From contig NZ_BAYX01000005.1 in the NCBI RefSeq assembly GCF_000696095.1, forward strand, positions 248,001 to 312,000: a stretch of 64,000 bases of DNA, written 5' to 3'. This document shows, piece after piece, positions 50,916 to 59,114 of this stretch; positions within the stretch are counted from its first letter, which is position 1; every line of letters starts with the position of its first letter. The DNA comes from Rhizobium rhizogenes NBRC 13257. GTDB lineage: Bacteria; Pseudomonadota; Alphaproteobacteria; Rhizobiales; Rhizobiaceae. The notes beneath the pieces are model-generated. The model did not search any database. It had not been told where the DNA came from and was given only the letters and a program-made list of their open reading frames with translations. A program made the translations under genes and the position numbers.

Positions 50916-51836
50916 CTAGGTTCGGACAGTCTTGTGCAGCCAGGTCGCAAAGAGGTCGGGCCATTCACCGGAAGGCATGCCTTTCTTACCCATGGCGAAC
51001 CCATGCCCGCCGCTCGCGAGACGATCCAGTTCGACAGGAACACCGGCCCGTTCGCAGGCGGCCTGCATGATCAGCGTGTTGGCCGGATTGGAAATCGGAT
51101 CATTCTCAGCCTGAACGAGAAACATAGGCGGGCAATCGCTGCCGACATATGTGTCGACCGACCACATGGCGCTCATCTCGGGGCTGGGGTGATCGCCGAC
51201 AAAGATGCGCCGGGTCGACGTGTGATCATAAGGCGGCCGCAGCGTGATCACCGGATAGATCAACGCCGCGAAATCCGGACGCGCCGAAAGCGCATCGATC
51301 GTGTCCATGGCAGGATAGGAGGCAAAGGCCGAACGCGCCGAAGCAAGACCGAGCAGGTGACCTCCCGCCGAGAAGCCGAGCACACCCAGCCGTTTCGGAT
51401 CGATGCGAAAGCTCTTCACATTGGCTCGAATGAGGCGGATGGCGCGCTGGGCATCCTGCAGCGGGGCGAGTGGACCGTTGGTCCACCCTTCCCCCGGAAG
51501 CCGATACCGCAAAACGAAAGCCGTTATACCGCGATCGTTCAGCCATGAGGCCGCCGGAAGCGCTTCCTGGCCCTCTTCAATCCGCTTGTAACCGCCACCC
51601 GCCGCAACGAGCATGGCATCACCGTTGGGATGTGCCGGCGTATAGACGGTAATCGACGGTATCGCGATGTTGGTGATCGCACCCCAGGCATTAATGGTCA
51701 TCGGATCGGATGGGCCGCCACTGCCAGGTGGCTTTGCCGGCCAAAGCGGAAGCGTAGCGGCAACGGGGGCGGCCTGCACCTTGCGGGAGAATGCTGCGGC
51801 ACTCATTCCTGCCAGCATCGATCGGCGTGTCAGCAT
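50916..51836 (-). CDS. Secreted alpha/beta hydrolase (BD-FAE/acetylxylan-esterase-like)
   Basis: A 306-residue hydrolase with an N-terminal signal (MLTRRSMLAGMSAAAFSRKV, then QAA), with an Arg pair compatible with Tat export. The oxyanion loop is VAAGGGYKRIEEGQEALPAA, the nucleophile GVLGFSAGGHLLGLA, then Asp in AENDPISNPAN and His in ASGGHGFAMGKKG. This matches the BD-FAE/'acetyl esterase AXE' group that deacylates plant polysaccharides. It is convergent with the amidohydrolase gene and appears to be a single transcription unit. Confidence 0.85.
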   Translation of the reverse strand: MLTRRSMLAGMSAAAFSRKVQAAPVAATLPLWPAKPPGSGGPSDPMTINAWGAITNIAIPSITVYTPAHPNGDAMLVAAGGGYKRIEEGQEALPAASWLNDRGITAFVLRYRLPGEGWTNGPLAPLQDAQRAIRLIRANVKSFRIDPKRLGVLGFSAGGHLLGLASARSAFASYPAMDTIDALSARPDFAALIYPVITLRPPYDHTSTRRIFVGDHPSPEMSAMWSVDTYVGSDCPPMFLVQAENDPISNPANTLIMQAACERAGVPVELDRLASGGHGFAMGKKGMPSGEWPDLFATWLHKTVRT

Positions 51837-51953
51837 TGCGCGTCCTCGGTAAGGTTTTTCGCCATCAGAGTGGCCCAGGCGTCATGATAGCCTGTCCTCA
51901 GCCCCGGAAGCGAATCGGCTTTTCGACACCATAAGTGATCGGCAGACGGCGCT

Positions 51954-52106
51954 TTATTTTTTCAGTTCCCGCTCAAATTTCTCGATCTGCTGGATGACCC
52001 AGGGGTCATCGGCGGAATACTGAATCGCCTCACGATCCGTCCGCTCCCGGCGCCGCCTCAATATCCAGTCCATCAAAGCGTAAAAGAGCCGCATGCGAGT
52101 ATCCAT
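51954..52106 (-). CDS. Small basic hypothetical protein, 50 residues
   Basis: MDTRMRLFYALMDWILRRRR is a short amphipathic or membrane-peripheral helix followed by a basic patch. The C-terminus (DDPWVIQQIEKFERELKK) is a charged helix. The open frame extends upstream to 52181, but that part lacks a start with a ribosome site. I do not recognise the family; it might also be read as 75 residues. Confidence 0.5.
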   Translation of the reverse strand: MDTRMRLFYALMDWILRRRRERTDREAIQYSADDPWVIQQIEKFERELKK

Positions 52107-52424
52107 GTTCTTTTGGAACGTGAGAGGCCCGACCACCGGCCTCGTGAGCGTTATCAGTAGTCGAGCCTCAACCAGCCGCAAGGCGTTGCGGCCATTACCT
52201 ATTTGCCTTCCGCTAAATGAACGCTAGCTGAACATGGATGCACTTTATAAGAGAGATATCATGTTTGTTGTCACACTCAAACCTTGCCGGAAAAGGCGAG
52301 GCGATCAGCTCTCTTCGCCTGTTAGAGATGACTGCGTCTGCGAAAAAAAGTGTCGATTTCGAAAAAACCGCCTCCCTGGCGTCCTTTTTCTGTCAGCCGT
52401 ACCGATATGACGTAATATGACCTA

Positions 52425-52518
52425 GTCGCCACGGAACAGCAGCGCTACATCACGCCGCGCTGCTTCCGATTTCCCCGGAGCGGCATAAGCTTGGCCTCGC
52501 TTCCGCGGGGCCTTTTTT
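52425..52518 (+). ncRNA. Candidate small RNA with own promoter and terminator
   Basis: A sigma70-like promoter is visible: CTGTCA at 52390-52395, 17-base spacer, TAATAT at 52413-52418. About 7 bases on, a structured stretch begins with a CAGCGC/GCGCTG hairpin (52440-52462). It ends with an intrinsic terminator, GGCCTCGC-TTCC-GCGGGGCC and six T (52493-52518). The roughly 94-nt unit has no start codon with a ribosome site. I cannot assign it to a known rhizobial sRNA family. Confidence 0.45.
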
Positions 52519-52563
52519 CTTTTATGAAAATTGCGCTAGCCGAAACGCGGCTCGTTCCCTGCT

Positions 52564-52818
52564 TTATCGCCGGGGTTCGCCGCCGGGCGCATAGACGGTA
52601 TTCTGCTCGAAGCGGAATACCGTTCCGCAGCCGCAACGAATCATGTGCTTGCGCGGATCGGCCGATGGCCGTTCCGTGGAAAAGCCGCGCGGCATCTCGT
52701 CGATCCTAAAATCCCGGCTGGATCCAGAGCGATCATCGCTTTCGGAAACTTCCGCGAAGCCAGCATGGCCGCACTTCGAGCATTCCAGCTTTCGTGAATA
52801 TCGATCTCGCGCAGCCAT
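52564..52818 (-). CDS. Small zinc-ribbon-like hypothetical protein
   Basis: An 84-residue protein with LECSKCGHAGFAE (CxxC) near residue 12 and MIRCGCGTVFRFE (CxC) near residue 60. The two pairs would form one zinc ribbon. The intervening region (about 45 residues) is polar and rich in Ser, Asp and Arg. It has no signal peptide. Zinc-ribbon proteins of this size often bind RNA, DNA or a partner protein; the role here is unknown. Confidence 0.7.
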   Translation of the reverse strand: MAARDRYSRKLECSKCGHAGFAEVSESDDRSGSSRDFRIDEMPRGFSTERPSADPRKHMIRCGCGTVFRFEQNTVYAPGGEPRR

Positions 52819-52981
52819 TCTTTTCCAATCCGGGACTCAAGTCAGCCTCCTTCTATCAGTGCTTTTCCCGCTCTTGAAGAGAGCTGACGTCATCGCTTTG
52901 ATCGAAACACCCCTAAAAAAGAGGGTGATGGACAGGAAAAGAGATTGACCTGATAGCAGATGTCAGACCAATTTAGCCGTC

Positions 52982-53692
52982 ATGATGACCAAGGCGATGC
53001 TCACACCACTCCCCTCGATCGATCGGACGCAGCAAGTGATCGACGCGCTGTCCGACTTCATCGAGTCGTCGGAGCTTCAGGCGGGCCAACGGTTGCCGAC
53101 CGAGCGTGAATTGATGGCCGCTCTCTCGGTGGGTCGCTCGACGATCCGTGAGGTACTTACGCATTTCCAGGCTTTGGGCGTGATGGAAACCCGCAAAGGC
53201 AGCGGCACCTATCTGCTGAAGCCTGTTTCCAAGGCAACGATCCATATGCCCCTGTCGCTTGACACCACGCATCTGCGTGATGTCCTGCTGCAGACCCTTG
53301 AGGTTCGTCGCGGCATTGAATGCGAGGCCGGAATGGTCGCCGCCAGGAAGCGCTCAACCGCGGATATCGCTATCATTGAGGAGAAACTCAACGAGATGGA
53401 GCGCGTCCATATCGCCAAGGGCACTTCCGGCCCGGAAGATCTTGCGTTTCATCTTGCCGTCTATGACGCCAGCCACAATCCGTTGTTCAAGCAGCTTCTC
53501 GAACAGATGCGCGGAACCTTCGAGCGCTTCTGGACGCATCCCTTCGACCGGCAGGATTTTGCCCGCCGGTCCTTCCCCTTTCACCGCACGCTGTTCAACG
53601 CGATCGTCGCCCAGGATCCCGAGGCGGCACGCGCCGAAACACTGAAAATTCTCGACGTCGTCGAGGAAGACATCAAGGAAATGTCCAAATGA
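52982..53692 (+). CDS. GntR-family regulator, FadR subfamily
   Basis: A 236-residue regulator. DNA-binding domain: TQQVIDALSDFIESSELQAG, then LPTERELMAALSVGRSTIRE (a classical GntR HTH) up to about residue 80. The FCD domain has LEVRRGIECEAGMVAARKRS, DLAFHLAVYDASHNP (His ligands) and FPFHRTLFNAIVAQDPEAAR. It overlaps the following PLP-lyase gene by 4 bases, so regulator and enzyme are co-translated and it probably controls the whole 52982-59070 operon. A weak inverted element (CTGA...TCAG) lies in the roughly 30 bases before its start. Confidence 0.88.
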   Translation: MMTKAMLTPLPSIDRTQQVIDALSDFIESSELQAGQRLPTERELMAALSVGRSTIREVLTHFQALGVMETRKGSGTYLLKPVSKATIHMPLSLDTTHLRDVLLQTLEVRRGIECEAGMVAARKRSTADIAIIEEKLNEMERVHIAKGTSGPEDLAFHLAVYDASHNPLFKQLLEQMRGTFERFWTHPFDRQDFARRSFPFHRTLFNAIVAQDPEAARAETLKILDVVEEDIKEMSK

Positions 53693-54855
53693 CTGACGGG
53701 CTAGAGCCGTTCGAACTCGCTTCTCTGATTACCGCTCATGACGACGGCAATTTTGCCGAGGCTGTGGTGCCGCCGATCTTCCAGACATCGCTTTTCACCT
53801 TTTCCAGCTACGACGAGATGATCTCCTGCTATCGTGGCGAGAAGGTACGGCCGATCTATACGCGCGGCCTCAATCCGACCGTGCGTATGTTCGAGGAAAT
53901 GCTGGCGAAACTTGAAGGCGGCGAGGATGCGCTCGGCTTTGCGAGCGGAATGGCCGCGATTTCTTCGGCCGTATTGAGCTTCGTCGAACCGGGCGACCGG
54001 ATTGTCGCGGTCAAGCATATCTACCCCGACGCCTTCCGCCTCTTCGGCACCATCCTCAAGCGGATGAAGGTAGAGGTGACCTATGTGGACGGTCGCGACG
54101 ACGAAGCCGTCGCCAAGGCGCTTCCGGGCGCCAAGGTCTTTTATATGGAAAGCCCGACAAGCTGGGTGATGGAAGCCCATGACGTCGGCGCGCTCGCAGC
54201 GCTCGCCAAGCGGCACGGCGTCGTCTCGATGATCGACAACAGCTGGGCCACACCCTATTTCCAGCGGCCGCTGACGCTCGGCGTCGATCTCGTCATCCAC
54301 TCCGCTTCCAAATATCTGGGCGGCCATAGCGATGTCGTCGCTGGCGTAGTTGCCGGCTCCAAGGAGATGATCGCGCGGCTCAAGGCCGAAGCCTATCCCT
54401 ATCTCGGCGGCAAGCTGTCGCCTTTCGATGCCTGGCTGTTGATCCGCGGCCTGCGCACCTTGCCGATCCGCATGCAGGCCCATGAAGCCGCCGCCATCAC
54501 GATCGCCCGACGATTGCAGGAGCTCGATGCCGTCGAGCAGGTCTGCCATCCGGGCCTTGCCAACCGCCTCCCCGCCGGCCTCAACGGCACCTCCGGCCTC
54601 TTCTCCTTCATCTTCCGCGAAGGCGTCGATGTCAGGGCCTTTGCCGACAATCTCAAGCTCTTCAAACTGGGCGTGAGCTGGGGTGGGCACGAAAGCCTGA
54701 TCGTACCGGGCGAAGTCGTGCTTCAGCAAAAGGCACAACCGAATTCCGCGCACACCTTTGGTATCAACCCGAGGTCCGTACGTCTCCATGTCGGTCTCGA
54801 GGGAACCGAGGCGCTGTGGAGAGATATCGAGCAAGCGATCGCCGCTGCCTCGTAA
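53689..54855 (+). CDS. PLP-dependent Cys/Met metabolism enzyme (cystathionine lyase-like)
   Basis: A 388-residue fold-type I enzyme of the MetC/MetB/MGL family. Lys208 in VIHSASKYLGGHSD binds PLP; other signatures are IYTRGLNPTV (Tyr/Arg for phosphate of the partner subunit), FASGMAAI and MESPTSW with MIDNSWATPYF. Members split or form C-S bonds in cystathionine, cysteine or methionine; the sequence alone does not choose between beta- and gamma-lyase. It is unusual that it sits in an operon with a sugar-type ABC importer and FCD regulator, which hints at an imported thioether or sulfur-glycoconjugate. Confidence 0.88.
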   Translation: MTDGLEPFELASLITAHDDGNFAEAVVPPIFQTSLFTFSSYDEMISCYRGEKVRPIYTRGLNPTVRMFEEMLAKLEGGEDALGFASGMAAISSAVLSFVEPGDRIVAVKHIYPDAFRLFGTILKRMKVEVTYVDGRDDEAVAKALPGAKVFYMESPTSWVMEAHDVGALAALAKRHGVVSMIDNSWATPYFQRPLTLGVDLVIHSASKYLGGHSDVVAGVVAGSKEMIARLKAEAYPYLGGKLSPFDAWLLIRGLRTLPIRMQAHEAAAITIARRLQELDAVEQVCHPGLANRLPAGLNGTSGLFSFIFREGVDVRAFADNLKLFKLGVSWGGHESLIVPGEVVLQQKAQPNSAHTFGINPRSVRLHVGLEGTEALWRDIEQAIAAAS

Positions 54856-54899
54856 AACCTGCAACCTTCAGAGAAAAACCTAAAAAGGGGGAACCGAGC

Positions 54900-56159
54900 A
54901 TGAAAAGACTGATAACAGCAGCACTCTTTACCGCAATGATGGCCGGAACGGCCTTTGCCGATACGACGCTCAAACTCGTCGAAGTCATCACCAGCCCTGA
55001 ACGCACCGAGACACTGAAGTCGATCGTCGGCAAGTTCGAGGCGGCCAATCCGGGCACGAAGGTCGACATCATCTCGCTGCCCTGGAACGAAGCGTTCCAG
55101 AAGTTCGCGACCATGGTCTCGGCCGGCGATACGCCGGATGTGATGGAAATGCCGGATACCTGGCTGTCGCTCTATGGCAATAACGGCATGCTCGAAAGCC
55201 TCGAGCCTTACCTCGCCAAGTGGGACAACACGAAAGAACTGACGCCGCGTGCCCTCGAGCTTGGCCGCGACGTGAAGAACACGGCCTATATGCTGCCCTA
55301 CGGCTTCTATCTTCGCGCCATGTTCTACAACAAGAAACTGCTGAAGGAAGCCGGCGTCAGCGAACCACCAAAGACGATGGACGAGTTCGTCAAGGCATCC
55401 GAGGCGGTCGCCAAGCTCCCCGGAAAATACGGCTACTGCATGCGCGGCGGCCCGGGCGGCCTGAACGGCTGGATGATCTTCGCCGCCTCCATGGCCGGCG
55501 ACAACAAGTATTTCACCGCCGATGGCACCTCCACGATGAACAGCGCCGGCTGGGCGAAGGGCATCGAATGGATGGTCGATCTCTACAAGAAGGGATTGGC
55601 GCCGAAGGATAGCGTCAACTGGGGCTTCAACGAAGTCGTCGCCGGCTTCTATTCCGGCACCTGCGCCTTCCTCGACCAGGATCCAGATGCCTTGATCGCG
55701 ATCGCCGAGCGCATGAGCAAGGACGATTTCGGCGTCATGCCACTCCCGAAGGGACCGGACGGCAAGTCCTTCCCGACCATCGGTTATGCCGGTTGGTCGA
55801 TGTTTTCTACCAGTCAGAACAAAGATTTGTCCTGGAAATTGATAGCAACACTTGAAGGCAAGGAGGGCAACCTCGAATGGAACAAGAAGATCGGCGCCCT
55901 GCCGGCCTATACATCGGCCGAGAAGGATCCCTTCTATGCGACCGATCAGTTCAAGGGCTGGTTCGAGGAACTGGCTGACAAGAACACGGTGCCGACCGTC
56001 ATGCCGACCTATCTCGAGGAATTCGCCTTCTTCAAGGATTCGCTCGCCATCAAGACATCGCAGCAGGCACTGATCGGCGATATCTCCGCGAAGGATCTGG
56101 CCGATCAATGGGCCGACTACCTGACCAAGGCGCAGCAGAAGTTCCTCGCCAAGAAGTAA
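54900..56159 (+). CDS. CUT1 ABC importer binding protein
   Basis: A 419-residue family-1 binding protein. Signal peptide MKRLITAALFTAMMAGTAFA then DTTLK. The body shows KFEAANPGTKVDIISLPWNE, FATMVSAGDTPDVMEMPDTW and YGFYLRAMFYNKKLLKEAGV, landmarks of MalE/UgpB relatives. I use ATG 54900; the longer frame overlaps the lyase gene. It defines the ligand for the importer encoded by the next three genes. The linked PLP enzyme makes an amino-acid-containing ligand conceivable, in contrast to most CUT1 systems. Confidence 0.9.
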   Translation: MKRLITAALFTAMMAGTAFADTTLKLVEVITSPERTETLKSIVGKFEAANPGTKVDIISLPWNEAFQKFATMVSAGDTPDVMEMPDTWLSLYGNNGMLESLEPYLAKWDNTKELTPRALELGRDVKNTAYMLPYGFYLRAMFYNKKLLKEAGVSEPPKTMDEFVKASEAVAKLPGKYGYCMRGGPGGLNGWMIFAASMAGDNKYFTADGTSTMNSAGWAKGIEWMVDLYKKGLAPKDSVNWGFNEVVAGFYSGTCAFLDQDPDALIAIAERMSKDDFGVMPLPKGPDGKSFPTIGYAGWSMFSTSQNKDLSWKLIATLEGKEGNLEWNKKIGALPAYTSAEKDPFYATDQFKGWFEELADKNTVPTVMPTYLEEFAFFKDSLAIKTSQQALIGDISAKDLADQWADYLTKAQQKFLAKK

Positions 56160-56169
56160 GACCATCCCC

Positions 56170-56198
56170 GGCGGCGGAGCAATCCGCCGCCGTTTTTT
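56170..56198 (+). terminator. Intrinsic terminator/attenuator inside importer operon
   Basis: A 9-bp perfect stem (GGCGGCGGA with TCCGCCGCC, loop GCAA) is followed directly by GTTTTTT. It comes right after the binding-protein gene and before the permease at 56247. A full intrinsic terminator here should lower permease and ATPase levels relative to the binding protein. Confidence 0.75.
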
Positions 56199-56246
56199 CG
56201 CACACGACACAGACGGCGCCCGAACGCCGCGAATGGGAACTGATTT

Positions 56247-57173
56247 ATGACCATGACCGCCGACAGGCGTCGCGACCGCAGGCCGTGGCTGAAGCGTCTT
56301 GCCGATGCCGCGGAGCCTTATCTTTACAGCGCCCCTGCCCTCATCCTCATTATCGCCGTCATGCTGGTGCCGCTGACGATCGGCATTTCCTATGCATTTC
56401 GCGATATCCAGCTGCTCAACCCCTTTTCCGGCGGCTTTATCGGCCTGGAGCATTTTCGCGATCTCTCGAAAGATGCCGCCTTTTATGGCGCGCTGAAGAA
56501 TACGCTCTGGTGGACCGGCGCCTCGGTTCTCCTGCAATTCGTCTTCGGGCTGATCCTGGCGCTGCTGTTGGATAAGCCGTTTTTCGGCCGGGCACTGGTG
56601 CAGGCTTTGGTGTTTCTGCCCTGGGCGGTCCCATCCTTCCTGGCCGGCCTCAACTGGGCCTGGCTGTTCAATCCGGTGATCGGGCCAATCCCCCATTGGC
56701 TCTTCGATCTCGGCTTGATGAGCGAGCCCCGCAACATCCTCTCCGATCCGCAATATGCGATGTGGGGACCGATCGTCGCCAATGTCTGGTGGGGCATTCC
56801 CTTCTTTGCGATCACGCTGCTGGCTGCCCTCCAGGCGATCCCGCGCGATCTCTATGAGGCAGCTTCCATCGACGGCGCCGGCTGGTTCCAGCGTTTCGGT
56901 TCGATCACGCTTCCTTTCCTCGCTCCAACCATCGCCATCACGGTGTTGCTACGCACAGTCTGGGTCTCGAACTTCGCCGATCTGATCGTCGTCATGACCG
57001 GGGGCGGACCAGCCGATCGTACTCAGATCGTTGCGAGCTACATCTTCACCCAGGCCTTCAAACGACTGGATTTCGGCTATGCCTCGGCCATCGCGCTGGT
57101 GCTGCTCGTGCTGCTGCTTGCCTATTCCATGCTGATCATCCTGCTGCGGCAGACCCTGCTGAACAAGGATTGA
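56247..57173 (+). CDS. CUT1 ABC importer permease (UgpA/MalF type)
   Basis: A 308-residue inner-membrane protein, six helices from residue 28 on (YLYSAPALILIIAVMLVPLT). EAA loop: AASIDGAGWFQRFGSITLPF at about 210-230. Its basic N-terminus (RRRDRRPWLKRLAD) stays in the cytoplasm. The next permease starts 3 bases after its stop, as in tightly coupled CUT1 operons. Confidence 0.9.
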   Translation: MTMTADRRRDRRPWLKRLADAAEPYLYSAPALILIIAVMLVPLTIGISYAFRDIQLLNPFSGGFIGLEHFRDLSKDAAFYGALKNTLWWTGASVLLQFVFGLILALLLDKPFFGRALVQALVFLPWAVPSFLAGLNWAWLFNPVIGPIPHWLFDLGLMSEPRNILSDPQYAMWGPIVANVWWGIPFFAITLLAALQAIPRDLYEAASIDGAGWFQRFGSITLPFLAPTIAITVLLRTVWVSNFADLIVVMTGGGPADRTQIVASYIFTQAFKRLDFGYASAIALVLLVLLLAYSMLIILLRQTLLNKD

Positions 57174-57176
57174 GCC

Positions 57177-58007
57177 ATGAGACGATCCATCCTCCCCACC
57201 ATCGCGCATCGCCTGGCGATCCTCTGCTACGTCGTCTTTGCGCTCTTCCCGCTCTTCTGGCTGTTCAAGGTCTCCCTCACGCCGAACGACCTGCTTTATA
57301 CGGAAGGTGTCCGCATGTGGCCGTCGCGCACGACATGGGAGCACTATGCTTTCGTGCTGCAACACAGCGACTTTCCGACATTCTTCAAGAACAGCCTGAT
57401 CGTCTCCGGATCGACTGCGATTGCCGTGACGATTTGCGCATCGCTCTCCGGCTATGCTCTCTCGCGCTTCAATTTCCGCGCCAAATACTGGATCGTGGCG
57501 CTGATGCTGCTGACGCAGATGTTCCCGCTGGTCATGTTGGTGGCACCGATCTTCAAGATCCTGACGCCGCTGCATCTGACCAACAGCCTGACCGGCCTCG
57601 TTATCGTCTACACGGCGTTCAACGTGCCCTTCGCCACCTTCCTGATGCAGTCCTTCTTCGACGGCATTCCGAAGGATCTGGAAGAGGCGGCGATGATCGA
57701 CGGCGCGACACAGTTCACGGCGTTCCGGCAGATCATCCTGCCGCTGACGCTGCCCGGCATCGCCGCGACGCTCGGTTTCGTCTTCACGGCGGCCTGGAGC
57801 GAGCTACTGTTCGCCCTGATGCTCATCAACGGCAATCAGGCCGCGACTTTCCCCGTCGGGCTTCTCACCTTCGTTTCGAAATTCTCCGTGGATTTCGGAC
57901 AGATGATGGCGGCGGGCGTCATGGCGCTCATTCCGGCCTGCCTCTTCTTCCTGCTTATTCAGCGTTATCTCGTGCAGGGCCTGACGGCCGGCGCGGTCAA
58001 GGGTTAG
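57177..58007 (+). CDS. CUT1 ABC importer permease (UgpE/MalG type)
   Basis: A 276-residue membrane protein with six predicted segments. EAA loop: AAMIDGATQFTAFRQIILPL near residue 165; the C-terminus YLVQGLTAGAVKG is the MalG/UgpE tail. With 56247 it builds the translocation channel. The ATPase gene begins 4 bases after its stop. Confidence 0.9.
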   Translation: MRRSILPTIAHRLAILCYVVFALFPLFWLFKVSLTPNDLLYTEGVRMWPSRTTWEHYAFVLQHSDFPTFFKNSLIVSGSTAIAVTICASLSGYALSRFNFRAKYWIVALMLLTQMFPLVMLVAPIFKILTPLHLTNSLTGLVIVYTAFNVPFATFLMQSFFDGIPKDLEEAAMIDGATQFTAFRQIILPLTLPGIAATLGFVFTAAWSELLFALMLINGNQAATFPVGLLTFVSKFSVDFGQMMAAGVMALIPACLFFLLIQRYLVQGLTAGAVKG

Positions 58008-58011
58008 TCAA

Positions 58012-59070
58012 ATGGCATCGATCGATATTCAAAACGTCAGAAAAGCCTATGGCCATGTGCAGGTGCTGCACGACATCGATCTCCAGATCAAGGATGGCGA
58101 ATTCGTCGTTCTCGTCGGGCCGTCGGGCTGCGGCAAGTCAACGCTGCTCCGGATGATCGCCGGTCTCGAGGACATCAGTGGCGGCGAGGTTCGCATCGCA
58201 GGCAAGCGCGTCAACGAACTGCATCCGAAGGACCGCGACATCGCCATGGTGTTCCAGTCCTACGCGCTCTATCCGCACATGAATGTCGCCGGCAATATGA
58301 GCTACAGCCTCAAGCTTCGGAAAGTCGCGAAAGACAAGATTGTGAGCATCGTCGCAGCCGCCGCATCGAAGCTCGGCCTCGACCCGTTGCTCGAGCGTCG
58401 CCCGAAAGCGCTTTCGGGTGGCCAGCGTCAGCGCGTTGCCATGGGCCGCGCCATCGTTCGCCAGCCGAAGGCCTTCCTCTTCGACGAGCCCCTGTCGAAC
58501 CTCGACGCGCGCCTGCGTGAACAAATGCGCGCTGAAATCAAGAAATTGCATGGCGACCTGAAAGCAACCTCGATCTACGTGACGCACGACCAGATCGAGG
58601 CAATGACGCTGGCGGACCGGATCGTCGCCATGCATGGCGGGGTGGTGCAGCAAGTCGGCAGTCCGCTCGAACTTTACGACCGCCCCGCCAACCTCTTCGT
58701 TGCCGGCTTCATCGGCTCGCCGGGGATGAATTTCCTCGACGCGACCTATGAAACCGGCGGCATGAAGCTGAAGGACGGAACCATTGTCCCGCTACCGGCA
58801 CCGCTGAACCTGCCCGCCGGCGCCAAGGCGACGGTTGGAATTCGGCCCGAGCATGTGGTTCTGTCAACGGATGGTACCGATCTCAGCGCCGATGTGGAGC
58901 TGATCGAACCAACCGGCTTCGGCATCATCCTGCACCTGTCGCTGCATGGCCTGCCATTCAAGGTCTTCACGCTCAATCGCGAGGCGCTGAGCGCGGGTCC
59001 GCAAGTGAACGTATCGTTCCCGGCGCAGCATCTGCATGTGTTCGACGAAGACGGCAAACGGGCGGTCTGA
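58012..59070 (+). CDS. CUT1 ABC importer ATPase (UgpC/MalK type)
   Basis: A 352-residue ATPase. Walker A VGPSGCGKSTLLRM at about 36-49, signature LSGGQRQRVAMGRAIVRQPK, Walker B FLFDEPLSNLDARL, switch His in YVTHDQIEAM. The C-terminal TOBE domain is about 110 residues, a bit shorter than in MalK. It is the last gene of the plus-strand operon starting at 52982. Sequence similarity to the 12672 ATPase suggests common ancestry, without proof of functional exchange. Confidence 0.92.
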   Translation: MASIDIQNVRKAYGHVQVLHDIDLQIKDGEFVVLVGPSGCGKSTLLRMIAGLEDISGGEVRIAGKRVNELHPKDRDIAMVFQSYALYPHMNVAGNMSYSLKLRKVAKDKIVSIVAAAASKLGLDPLLERRPKALSGGQRQRVAMGRAIVRQPKAFLFDEPLSNLDARLREQMRAEIKKLHGDLKATSIYVTHDQIEAMTLADRIVAMHGGVVQQVGSPLELYDRPANLFVAGFIGSPGMNFLDATYETGGMKLKDGTIVPLPAPLNLPAGAKATVGIRPEHVVLSTDGTDLSADVELIEPTGFGIILHLSLHGLPFKVFTLNREALSAGPQVNVSFPAQHLHVFDEDGKRAV

Positions 59071-59114
59071 GCTAGGGGTTACCTTGCTCAGCGCGCCCGC
59101 AATGACGGCTTTTC

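Noticed and set aside
52238..52420. 60-codon plus-strand frame
   Set aside because: It has no ribosome site, overlaps the promoter of the candidate small RNA, and its translation is not protein-like.
53701..54864. 387-codon minus-strand frame
   Set aside because: It is antisense to the PLP enzyme, which has the catalytic Lys and family motifs.
54723..56753. 676-codon open frame on the minus strand
   Set aside because: It is antisense to the lyase, binding-protein and permease genes, which have clear families. Long antisense frames arise from high-GC codon usage; its translation shows no domain.
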